A DNA stretch of 7,472 bases from CAZRRV01 sp964602735. Lineage in GTDB: Bacteria; Bacillota; Clostridia; Oscillospirales; Acutalibacteraceae. A model generated the notes under the pieces. It was not told the DNA's origin. It saw nothing but the letters and a program-made list of their open reading frames with translations, and searched no databases. The stretch covers positions 1-7,472 of the forward strand of contig CAZRRV010000058.1 in the NCBI GenBank assembly GCA_964602735.1, in the 5' to 3' direction. Shown here piece by piece: positions 1-5,955 of this stretch (positions within the stretch are counted from its first letter, which is position 1; each line of letters starts with the position of its first letter). The translations under genes were made by a program, and so were the position numbers.

Positions 1-45
1 CGGAACCTTCCCCGCGGGAGGAGGTAAACCCGCGGGGGCGTTCCG
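1..45. terminator. strong inverted repeat, likely terminator after the surface-protein genes
   Basis: Positions 1-6 (CGGAAC) pair with 40-45 (GTTCCG), and 10-18 (CCCCGCGGG) pair perfectly with 29-37. A small internal bulge separates the two stems and the loop is 19-28. On the plus strand a short T-rich run (46-50) follows. For the minus-strand genes any U-tract would lie beyond the left edge, so direction cannot be decided. Its place about 30 bp after the stop of the 31-aa gene suits a terminator of that transcript. The arms may extend past the window edge. Confidence 0.55.
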
Positions 46-75
46 TTTGTTCCCGCACAGACGGCGGGCAGGGAA

Positions 76-171
76 TTATCCGCGCTTTTTATTGTTGCGT
101 ATCCGCAGCGCTATGAGCGCCGCAAGCACAAGCACCACAACCGCGATCGTTACAATCTCTTTAACCGCCAT
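76..171 (-). CDS. 31-aa single-helix membrane microprotein (hypothetical)
   Basis: This small gene starts at an ATG at 171 and stops with TAA at 76-78. The product begins MAVKEIVTIAVVVLV, forms one hydrophobic helix over about residues 6-22, and ends in a basic tail (RIRNNKKRG). That pattern predicts a short N-terminus outside and a positive C-terminus in the cytoplasm. An AAAGAGG-like ribosome site lies about 9 nt upstream, and the start is only 20 bp after the stop of the large adhesin gene, so the two are probably co-transcribed. The overall look, MAV... plus one helix plus a basic end, resembles FeoB-associated small membrane proteins, but the cysteines of that family are absent. No function can be assigned. 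The chance that it is only a fortuitous frame is moderate. Confidence 0.55.
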   Translation of the reverse strand: MAVKEIVTIAVVVLVLAALIALRIRNNKKRG

Positions 172-191
172 GTCTTTCCGCCTCTTTCTTT

Positions 192-3100
192 TCAGTTTTT
201 ATCGGCTTTCCGCCGTTTGTACCCGCTTATAACCGTAACCGCCAGCGCCGCCAGCGAGAACATAAACACAACCGCCGCGGCGAACGGTCTGCCGCCGTTC
301 CTGTCGCCCGTCTGCGGCACCGGCGGCGGGGTTATCGTTACCGTCTGTCCCGCGTCGTCTATATCCGCGTGAGCGGCCAGCTCCACGCCGTCGCGGTAGA
401 GCGTCTCGTATACCACCAAATCGGTCTCGGCGCCGACTCCGCTCGTGTCGAGGGTGAACGTGACGTCCACTTCGCCCTCGGGGGTCTCCGGCGTGAATGT
501 GCGCTCGGCGTATCTCTCTTTCCCGTCGGGCTTCCACGTCTCTCCCGTCGCTTTGTCGATAAGCACGGCTTTAAGCACATAGGTCTTGCCGGGAATAAGC
601 CCGCCGTACCGCACGGTATCTTTTATCTCGGTGGTTTTGCCCGTGGCGGCTTTCTTCGCGCCGTTCACCGTCGCCTCGGTGCCTATTTCCGGCTTCTCCA
701 CCGTTACCGTCTGATCCTCGTCGTCTATATCCGCGTGTACGGCTAAAAGAAGATCGTCTCTGTACAGTTCCTCGAACGCCACAAGCCCCGTCGTTTCGGA
801 TATTCCCGTCGCGTCGAACGTAAATGTTACGGTAACGTCGCCCGACGGAGACTCCGGCGTGAACACCGTCTCGGCGGTTACGGGTTCGCCGTTCACGAGG
901 AAAGGTTCGCCCGTCGCCTTGTTCATAAGGGTGCCTTTTACCGTGTATTCCTTGCCGGGGATTAAATGCTCGTAGTGTACAATATCCGTAACGGTAACGT
1001 CTTTAAGCGGATTGGTGACTTTCCCGTCGGGCGTTTCGGCGTGTGTCGCCAGTTCGGGTATTCTGTCGTTTTGAACCTGTATCTCGAATATTCCCAGATG
1101 TCTGTCCACGGTTACGGGATAAATATCCGTATTCGGCAGATAACCGTCGGCGGGGCGCAGTTCACGCACCCAGTATTCGCCGTATTTTACGGCGTCGAAC
1201 CTGAATATTCCGTCCGTATCGCTGCGGGCGGTTTTAAGCGCGCTCTCGAACGTAAACTCCGTCTCGTCTCTGTTGAACAGACCGAACCACGCGCCCTCAA
1301 TCGGCTCTTTCGTCTCGCGGTCGGTTTTGTACCCTATAATATTCCCGTACAGAATTTCGTTCTCGAACTCCGCTTCGGTCTCGCCCGGTTTTTTCTCTTT
1401 AGCGTCGTATGTTATCGACACGTGCTGCGGGTCGGGTACTATGTACCACGCCGGGACTCCGTCCTCTTCGAGAATGTAATCGTCGCCGATTAACACATTC
1501 TCGAACCGCACGACGCCGGTCTCGTCGGTTTTCGCGAACATACTCACATACTCGCCGGATTTCGACGTGCCGTACAGGTGGAACTGTATGCCCTCTACCA
1601 TGCCGTCCTCGCTGGTCTTTGTCAGCGTAAGGTTGCCGCGCATAAGCGTATTGTTGAACGTTACCGCCGCGGGCGGATCGTCTTTAGTCTCTTTTGCTTT
1701 CAGTTCCACCGTCTGCGGGTCGTTGGGAACATAAATATCGCTCTCCGCCTCGGTTACGGTGTAAACGCCGGGTTTGAGGTGTTCGAGCGTCCATTCGCCG
1801 TTTCCGTCGGTCGTGACGGTTTCGTTGAAATTATCGCCGGTTACGGTAAACTCTATGCCCGCTACCTTGCCGTCCTCCGACTTCTTCACGATTTTAAGGT
1901 CGGGCTTTTCGTAGTTCTTTACCGTATGCAGGGTTATATCCGCGGCGTCGGTCGGCGCGGCCTGTCCGGGCGGGGTATTTGCGGCGGATTTAACGTTTAC
2001 CGTCCACTCGACGGGTTCGCCGGGTTTCGTCACGAAATTATCCGGCACTTTGGTCTCCTTTACCGTGTAAACGCCCGGATCGAGTTCGAGAAGATCGGTA
2101 TCTCCGTTCTCTTTTGTTATTAAATGCCCTTTGGTCTGCCCGTCTTTTATTACGTCGAACTCCGCGCCGGCGAGGTTCACCCCTCCGCCGTCGGTCTTGT
2201 GGATTTTCAGGTAGCCTTTCCGCGTATTCGTCGCTTCGATACGGAACACATGGTTCGGCGTCTGATCGTTCAGCGTTACCGTCTGCGTCTGAAAATTCAT
2301 CGTGTAATGATCCGGCGCTTTGGTCTCGGTTACGGTATAGGTGCCGTACTCCAGTTTGTCGACCTTGGCGTAACCGTTTGAGTCGGTGGGGCCGAGTTCG
2401 ACTTTCTTTTGGGTTTGTGTGTTGGTGATAAGGAATTTTGCCCCCGCAAGGTTGTGGCCGTGTCCGTCGGTTTTGTGAATTTCAATAGCGCCGTCTTTGA
2501 CAATAGGCTCGAAAACATAGCTTACCAGTTCCGGCATATTGCTTTTCGTGAATGTTTCGATTACGGCGATTTCCGGGCCGCGGCTGTTGCCGACGTGGGT
2601 AATAAAGTGTTTCCCGTCGTAGCTGCCGGCGTACAGCGCGATGTGTTTCGTCGTGTCCTTACTGCCGCCTTTGGCGTAAAAGAAAACGATAGAGCCGATT
2701 GCCGGCTCCTTCGCGGGTTTGAAGTTGGAGCCGTCGTTATTCTGCGTAAAGCCGATTTCCTCCACCAGCCCTTTGCTTTTCCATTCTTTCACCTTGTCGA
2801 AAAACGAGATTTGGCTTCTCGTGTTCTTCGGTTTGTCAAGTCCCGCTTTCGTCAGGTCGGTGCCGGCTACGTTAGGCAGATAGTTGAACAGCACATAGGC
2901 GACGTAAGACGCGCAGCACAGACCGCCGGTTCTGAATTTATCTATATCCGGCTTGCCGTTCTTTACTTCAAGCCCGGAACTGCCCGCGCCGTATCCGATT
3001 TTCGTATTATACGCCGTGGCGGTGCTACCGTACTTTACGAATATGCTGCCGTCGTTTTTCTGACCCTGCACATTGTAGCCCGTATACGCCAGAGCGTCGA

Positions 3101-3227
3101 GGTAGACGTTATCCAGCATGGCTTTCGGGATGTCGCCTTTCGGCGCGGCGAACGCCGAAAACGGCAGAGCCGCGCACACAAGCAGCGCCGCCAGCAGAAC
3201 GGCGGTGATTTTTTTGAACCTTTTCAT
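192..3227 (-). CDS. sortase-anchored NlpC/P60-like, Cna-B and VaFE repeat surface adhesin
   Basis: This 1011-aa secreted cell-wall protein starts at the ATG at 3227, chosen because MKRFKKI plus a hydrophobic stretch makes a signal peptide (cleavage near AFA, residue 27) and AAAGGAG lies 10 nt upstream; the frame is open to 3266. Residues about 30-242 look like an NlpC/P60 or related cysteine-peptidase fold: Cys105 in CCASYV, a GSIVFF strand, His195 in KHIALYAG and His211. Five Cna-B/SpaA domains follow (about 246-721), with candidate isopeptide triads K252/E301/N334, K344/E391/N438, K448/E493/N525 or N526, K537/E587 or E588/N623 and K634/E689/N720. Two VaFE domains (about 722-845 and 846-967) carry VAFEELYRD or VVYETLYRD and HADIDD...QTV. 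The C-terminus has the sorting signal VPQTG (970-974), a helix (about 981-1002) and KRRKADKN. It is probably an adhesin or wall-linked stalk anchored by a sortase encoded elsewhere. The substrate of the peptidase-like domain is unknown. Confidence 0.93.
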   Translation of the reverse strand: MKRFKKITAVLLAALLVCAALPFSAFAAPKGDIPKAMLDNVYLDALAYTGYNVQGQKNDGSIFVKYGSTATAYNTKIGYGAGSSGLEVKNGKPDIDKFRTGGLCCASYVAYVLFNYLPNVAGTDLTKAGLDKPKNTRSQISFFDKVKEWKSKGLVEEIGFTQNNDGSNFKPAKEPAIGSIVFFYAKGGSKDTTKHIALYAGSYDGKHFITHVGNSRGPEIAVIETFTKSNMPELVSYVFEPIVKDGAIEIHKTDGHGHNLAGAKFLITNTQTQKKVELGPTDSNGYAKVDKLEYGTYTVTETKAPDHYTMNFQTQTVTLNDQTPNHVFRIEATNTRKGYLKIHKTDGGGVNLAGAEFDVIKDGQTKGHLITKENGDTDLLELDPGVYTVKETKVPDNFVTKPGEPVEWTVNVKSAANTPPGQAAPTDAADITLHTVKNYEKPDLKIVKKSEDGKVAGIEFTVTGDNFNETVTTDGNGEWTLEHLKPGVYTVTEAESDIYVPNDPQTVELKAKETKDDPPAAVTFNNTLMRGNLTLTKTSEDGMVEGIQFHLYGTSKSGEYVSMFAKTDETGVVRFENVLIGDDYILEEDGVPAWYIVPDPQHVSITYDAKEKKPGETEAEFENEILYGNIIGYKTDRETKEPIEGAWFGLFNRDETEFTFESALKTARSDTDGIFRFDAVKYGEYWVRELRPADGYLPNTDIYPVTVDRHLGIFEIQVQNDRIPELATHAETPDGKVTNPLKDVTVTDIVHYEHLIPGKEYTVKGTLMNKATGEPFLVNGEPVTAETVFTPESPSGDVTVTFTFDATGISETTGLVAFEELYRDDLLLAVHADIDDEDQTVTVEKPEIGTEATVNGAKKAATGKTTEIKDTVRYGGLIPGKTYVLKAVLIDKATGETWKPDGKERYAERTFTPETPEGEVDVTFTLDTSGVGAETDLVVYETLYRDGVELAAHADIDDAGQTVTITPPPVPQTGDRNGGRPFAAAVVFMFSLAALAVTVISGYKRRKADKN
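327..1064 (-). repeat. two tandem VaFE (T-Q ester-bond type) domain repeats
   Basis: Two copies of about 122 residues lie back to back within the adhesin gene. The 366-bp periodicity shows in DNA as an identical 19-bp string at 353-371 and 719-737, encoding HADIDD. Each copy reads Y..LIPGK.Y, KATGE, (V/R)FTPE(S/T)P, VTFT(F/L)D, V(A/V)(F/Y)E.LYRD, HADIDD and QTV. VaFE domains are known for intramolecular Thr-Gln ester bonds. Gln839 and Gln961 are the likely acceptors. Copy 2 has Thr871 in DTVRY, while copy 1 has Ile749 there with Thr747 two residues earlier. Confidence 0.85.
1065..2492 (-). repeat. five consecutive Cna-B/SpaA-type domains
   Basis: The middle of the adhesin holds five diverged copies of about 80-110 residues. 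Each follows the order (L/I)xxxK(T/K)(S/D), (L/V/I)(A/E)G(A/I)xF, a glycine-turn strand such as YGTYTVTETKAP or PGVYTVTEAES, and an Asn-bearing last strand. The first two are the most alike (IHKTDG...NLAGA), pointing to recent duplication, and the fourth and fifth are more diverged. Cna-B domains act as rigid stalk segments stabilised by Lys-Asn isopeptide bonds. Confidence 0.85.
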
Positions 3228-3268
3228 TTTTCTCTTTCTCCTTTTCCGATTTTTATTTTCCGGCATAA

Positions 3269-3296
3269 AAAAAGAACGCCGTTCAGCGTCCTTTTT
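3269..3296 (-). terminator. hairpin terminator between the CAP lipoprotein and the adhesin
   Basis: Arms 3269-3279 and 3286-3296 form an 11-bp stem with one A-C mismatch around a 6-nt loop. Read on the minus strand, the stem ends in a run of T residues leading into 3267. It lies 27 bp after the lipoprotein stop and 41 bp before the adhesin start at 3227, so it would end or attenuate transcription from the lipoprotein promoter. The T-run on the plus side makes it potentially bidirectional. I see no convincing promoter between it and the adhesin, so partial readthrough may supply that gene. Confidence 0.7.
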
Positions 3297-3322
3297 ATCC
3301 CGGTTTGATTATGTGTTACGGT

Positions 3323-4267
3323 TTAACCGTAGTTTTTCGAGCCGACTATTATTTCGTCTCTGATGATCCAATCATAATAGGTAAACGTAGCTCCTACCGC
3401 CATATATTTGTATTCGGGACTGCCCACATATTCCCAATGCCCTTTGCTGTCGTAACAGGCTTTAGCCGACCGCCGCGCCAGTTTGTCGATATCTTCGTCC
3501 GTTTCCGGCTTGTACGGGACATTGCAAAGCCCGCAAGCCTCGTTGCAATCAGCGGAGTAGTAGTTATCCGTTTCCGTACAATATCCCGGAAATTCCTCCG
3601 CCATATTAACAAATTTTCCGTATTCAAACGCTTTTGTTACTTCGTCGAATTTTATATTGTTATGCTCGAATTTTTCAACCAGCTGTTCGCTTCTCGCGCG
3701 GGCGACGAGGGTAAAGCGGGGGAGTATTTCGCAGGGCGGAACGCCGTCCGCTATGCGGTACTGATTGATGTAGTAGGCGAGAAGATATTCGTACTTTTCG
3801 GTGATTTTATGGTCGTACTGCCAGTCCCATTCGCCGTGATCGTAGCTGTCGGTCCAGCCGGGTTTGAAGCCTTTGAGTATTTCGGCGAGTTTCGGGTCGG
3901 CCGTTCCGGCGGTTTTGCTTTCGGTTTTCGTTTCCGTTTCCGTTTTGCCGTCCGCCGCGCCGGTCTGCTTTTTGCCCGTATCGCCCGGTTTGTTCTGCAC
4001 TGCGGCGGTCGTTTTCTTCGCCGTGCCGGAGTTCTCCGCCGTGCCGGCCGCCGGTTCGGAGTCCGTCGGGTTCGCCGGTTCGGAGGAAACGCCGCTCCCG
4101 GTTTCCGAAACGGTTCCGGCTTCGCTTCCGATTTCCGCCGGGGAAATTTCCGACGACGCGCCCGGTTCCGAATTTACGGCCGCTTTCCCGCCGCAAGCCG
4201 TGAGCGCCAGCGCGACGGTCAGAGCCATACCCGCAGTCAGATACCGTTTAATGTTCGTGTTTTTCAT
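3323..4267 (-). CDS. CAP (SCP/PR-1-like) domain lipoprotein
   Basis: This 314-aa exported lipoprotein starts at the ATG at 4267, with AAGGAGG 8 nt upstream. The signal peptide ends in a lipobox, LTAC, so Cys25 should be lipidated and membrane-anchored. Residues 26-125 are a low-complexity Ser/Thr/Ala/Glu/Pro-rich spacer with TETETKTESKT-like repeats, suited to spanning the cell wall. Residues about 155-300 form a CAP domain: YYINQYRIADGVPP, RARSEQLVEKFEHNN, AEE, GHWEYVGSPEYKYMAVGATF. His202, Glu224 and His277 are candidates for the conserved CAP cavity. Bacterial CAP proteins are mostly of unknown function, so I assign no enzyme activity. Odd features are six cysteines beyond the lipobox (179, 230, 241, 245, 248, 271), with a CNEACGLC cluster. 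The gene has its own promoter and a terminator behind it. Confidence 0.9.
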   Translation of the reverse strand: MKNTNIKRYLTAGMALTVALALTACGGKAAVNSEPGASSEISPAEIGSEAGTVSETGSGVSSEPANPTDSEPAAGTAENSGTAKKTTAAVQNKPGDTGKKQTGAADGKTETETKTESKTAGTADPKLAEILKGFKPGWTDSYDHGEWDWQYDHKITEKYEYLLAYYINQYRIADGVPPCEILPRFTLVARARSEQLVEKFEHNNIKFDEVTKAFEYGKFVNMAEEFPGYCTETDNYYSADCNEACGLCNVPYKPETDEDIDKLARRSAKACYDSKGHWEYVGSPEYKYMAVGATFTYYDWIIRDEIIVGSKNYG

Positions 4268-4296
4268 AACCTCTGCCTCCTTTTCATTGTATTTTC

Positions 4297-4324
4297 ATTA
4301 TGCGTAAATTTTTTTATCTGTCAA
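4297..4324 (-). promoter_or_regulatory. sigma-A-type promoter of the CAP lipoprotein gene
   Basis: On the minus strand a perfect TTGACA (4319-4324) is followed, 16 bp later, by CATAAT (4297-4302), five of six matches to the -10 consensus. The spacer is A/T-rich. The -10 box ends 29 bp before the ATG at 4267, leaving a short leader that carries AAGGAGG. This makes the lipoprotein independent of the Fic/MNT/HEPN genes upstream. Confidence 0.8.
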
Positions 4325-4335
4325 ATGTGCAAATT

Positions 4336-4356
4336 AAAAATTCGCAGATTCGCGAA
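4336..4356 (-). terminator. weak possible terminator after the class III fic gene
   Basis: On the minus strand TTCGC (4352-4356) can pair with GCGAA (4341-4345) around a 6-nt loop, followed by five T residues (4336-4340). The stem is only 5 bp, so this is a weak call. Its place, about 20 bp after the fic stop and just upstream of the next promoter, is right for ending the operon. Confidence 0.35.
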
Positions 4357-4374
4357 AAAATTTTTCGGCGGCGG

Positions 4375-5031
4375 TTATTCGGCTCTGTCGTATTCTCCCG
4401 GTTCGCGCCCGATCGTTCCCGTCTCACAGGTATTGTAGCCCTCGTAGCGGTAACTGGCGTCGATACCTTTCATATAAACCTCCCGATCGTAAATTCTGTC
4501 GGTAAGCGCGGATTTCAGCAGCAGTTTTATTTCCGCGTCTTTTACCGGGCTGCGCTCCATGGCCGCCAGATAGTCCTCTTTATCTATCCGGCTCCAGTCA
4601 ACCGCAAGCGCGAGTTCTTTTTTTAATATGCAGTCAAGCCAAATCCGCATACTTCTGCCGTTGCCCTCCCTGAACGGATGAGCGATATTCATTTCCACAT
4701 ATTTTTCGATAATCCCGTTGAATTCTGACTGTGGCATTCCGTCAATTTGGGAAAGAGCCTGACGAAGATACAGCACCGACGCAAACCTGAAGTTGCCCTT
4801 GGCTAAATCGACCGTGCGGATTTGCCCGGCAAACTCGTAAATATCCGAAAATAAATACTTGTGTATCGCCGAAAGCCCCGCGAATGTTCCGACTTCGAAC
4901 CGATCCAGCAACCGGCGCTCGAAAAGTTCCGCCGCGCGCCGTTTGCTTATTTTTTCCTCGGCTTTCATCAGTTCAAACATATCCGTGATGTTAAGCCTGT
5001 TCGGAATAATTTCATTCTCCGAATTAAACAC
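4375..5031 (-). CDS. fic: class III Fic AMP-transferase, NmFic-like, with C-terminal autoinhibitory motif
   Basis: This 218-aa protein has the complete Fic motif HPFREGNGRSMR (His118 catalytic base, Glu122, Asn124, Arg126, Arg129), preceded by FAGQIR (67-72) and the flap region KGNFRFA. Near the C-terminus SYRYEG (Ser193-Glu197-Gly198) matches the inhibitory (S/T)xxxE(G/N) motif placed after the fold, as in class III proteins. From memory of the family it aligns along its length with Neisseria NmFic, including VEMNIAHPF and MERSPV, and extends about 19 residues past the motif. Such enzymes transfer AMP from ATP to proteins (GyrB/ParE for FicT types) and are released by loss of oligomers and self-AMPylation. 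The GTG start at 5031 has AAAGGAGG 12 nt upstream; Met18 or Met22 would fit NmFic length but lack a ribosome site. It lies 46 bp after the HEPN gene as last in the run. No separate antitoxin is needed. Confidence 0.92.
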   Translation of the reverse strand: MFNSENEIIPNRLNITDMFELMKAEEKISKRRAAELFERRLLDRFEVGTFAGLSAIHKYLFSDIYEFAGQIRTVDLAKGNFRFASVLYLRQALSQIDGMPQSEFNGIIEKYVEMNIAHPFREGNGRSMRIWLDCILKKELALAVDWSRIDKEDYLAAMERSPVKDAEIKLLLKSALTDRIYDREVYMKGIDASYRYEGYNTCETGTIGREPGEYDRAE

Positions 5032-5077
5032 CGTTCCCGTCGGCCTCCTTTATGTGCGCCTGTCGTTTATATATCCG

Positions 5078-5545
5078 TCATCGCTCTTCGCCCTCGCCGT
5101 CGCGGGTTGCGTTATCCTTTTCCTGTTCTTTCCGCGGGCAAAGTTCAACGGCTAAATTCCTCGATTCGGTTACGGCGTCATAAACTATTTCCACATCGGC
5201 GGGCGTCGCTATATAACTGTCCTCGCCGGGATAGCGCGTAGTAAAATAATAACCGTCGGCAAGCATTATTTTTCTGCACCGTTCTGCCGGAATCTCAATA
5301 TTCATAACGCCGGAAACATACGTTAAAATCTTGCGCAAAGTGTGAGTGTGCAGTATTTCGTTATGCTCTTCGACGCTGACCGGGTCGGTATCAAGCGTAT
5401 CGACAATATGCTTCAAATATCTTTCGCAAATATTTTGTCCCAACGACGCCAAAGCGTTATCCCGACGGCCCGCTTTACAGCTTTCCGTAAAAAATATATA
5501 ATCGACCTCCGCAAAATCGAAATAATCCTTTATCCCTTTTGCCAT
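5078..5545 (-). CDS. HEPN-domain protein, HepT-like partner of the MNT nucleotidyltransferase
   Basis: This 155-aa all-helical protein carries the look of the HEPN family (PF05168 type). It has DYIFFTESCKAGRRDNALAS (residues about 15-34), the helix QNICERYLKHIVD with Glu41 and Lys45, THTLRKIL (67-74) and YYFTTRYPGEDSY (99-111), where the (T/A)RYP turn is typical. HEPN proteins paired with MNT proteins are toxins, often RNases, silenced by nucleotidylation. The canonical R-X4-6-H RNase motif is not evident here; the nearest is R42-YLK-H46, one residue too short. The start overlaps the end of the MNT gene by 16 bp and has only a weak GGGA ribosome site, which points to translational coupling. 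The charged tail from about residue 138 (RKEQEKDNATRDGEGEER) is probably disordered. The HEPN call is good; activity is uncertain. Confidence 0.8.
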   Translation of the reverse strand: MAKGIKDYFDFAEVDYIFFTESCKAGRRDNALASLGQNICERYLKHIVDTLDTDPVSVEEHNEILHTHTLRKILTYVSGVMNIEIPAERCRKIMLADGYYFTTRYPGEDSYIATPADVEIVYDAVTESRNLAVELCPRKEQEKDNATRDGEGEER

Positions 5546-5904
5546 AATATTTTCCCGTCCTTAACTATGCTCTTATAATATGTTTTCGGGCTTTCGGTCC
5601 AGTCGGTTCCCACGGCGGTATGCAGATCCACTTCGGGAAAAGGATAATTCGGTATGACTTCGCACCGCAGAAGGCGTATGTCCGCGCGGGTCTGCCGGTC
5701 GTCGGTATTCAATTCACCGTCGAACTCTATGAACATATCCACGTCGCTTTTATATGTCGAGTCTCCCCGCGCCATACTGCCGTAAAGTATTACGCGGTTT
5801 ATATGTTCCAGCAGCGGGGATTGTTCAATCTGCCGAAAGGCGTATTCAACGCTGCCTCTGCCTTTTTCCGGCAGTTCTTTCAGTATTTTTTCGTCCGCCG
5901 TCAT
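5530..5904 (-). CDS. MNT-type nucleotidyltransferase (MntA-like antitoxin)
   Basis: This 124-aa protein has the pol-beta superfamily signature GSMARGDSTYKSDVDMF: Gly42-Ser43, then Asp54 and Asp56 as metal ligands. Asp93 in PEVDLHT is the likely third carboxylate, so the active site looks intact. Minimal nucleotidyltransferases next to HEPN genes act as antitoxins; MntA silences HepT by transferring AMP to a tyrosine near its active site (established for the Shewanella and Aphanizomenon systems). Gene order MNT then HEPN, with a 16-bp overlap, fits that pairing. The start is the ATG at 5904, because AAAAGGAGGG (5911-5920) lies 6 nt upstream; the frame is open to 5946, but an earlier start would have no ribosome site. 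It follows the first fic gene by 51 bp. Confidence 0.9.
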   Translation of the reverse strand: MTADEKILKELPEKGRGSVEYAFRQIEQSPLLEHINRVILYGSMARGDSTYKSDVDMFIEFDGELNTDDRQTRADIRLLRCEVIPNYPFPEVDLHTAVGTDWTESPKTYYKSIVKDGKILWQKG

Positions 5905-5955
5905 GATTTTCCCTCCTTTTGTGTTGCTACTCTGCCCTCGCGCCAATATTTTATA

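Noticed and set aside
16..49. AGGAGG on the plus strand with a downstream TTG frame starting at 47
   Set aside because: The motif sits in the loop of the 1-45 hairpin, more than 20 nt from the TTG, and the frame encodes an Arg/Ser-rich product antisense to the 31-aa gene and the adhesin end.
3228..3266. Longer adhesin start at the ATG at 3266
   Set aside because: That ATG falls in the T-run of the upstream terminator, has no ribosome site, and would put a highly basic 13-residue stretch before a complete signal peptide.
3318..3330. Palindrome ACGGTTTAACCGT at the end of the CAP gene
   Set aside because: It overlaps the coding end and stop codon, has arms of six bases and a one-base centre, and lacks a nearby T-run, so it is neither a convincing terminator nor a supported operator.
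3521..3547. CNEACGLC as a radical SAM-type CxxxCxxC motif
   Set aside because: It is inside an exported lipoprotein with a CAP domain and no SAM-barrel sequence around it; disulfide or metal binding is likelier.
2409..4438. Two long plus-strand reading frames (2409-3308 and 3305-4438)
   Set aside because: They lie antisense to the adhesin and CAP lipoprotein genes, have low-complexity Arg/Phe/Val-rich products with no domain, and lack ribosome sites. The minus strand encodes coherent domain proteins over the same span.
5069..5083. Minigene ATGACGGATATATAA overlapping the HEPN stop
   Set aside because: It is four codons long without a ribosome site and ends well before the fic start.
5905..5946. 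Longer MNT start at 5946
   Set aside because: The AAAAGGAGGG site immediately before 5904 fixes the start; the extra 14 residues include the translated ribosome site.
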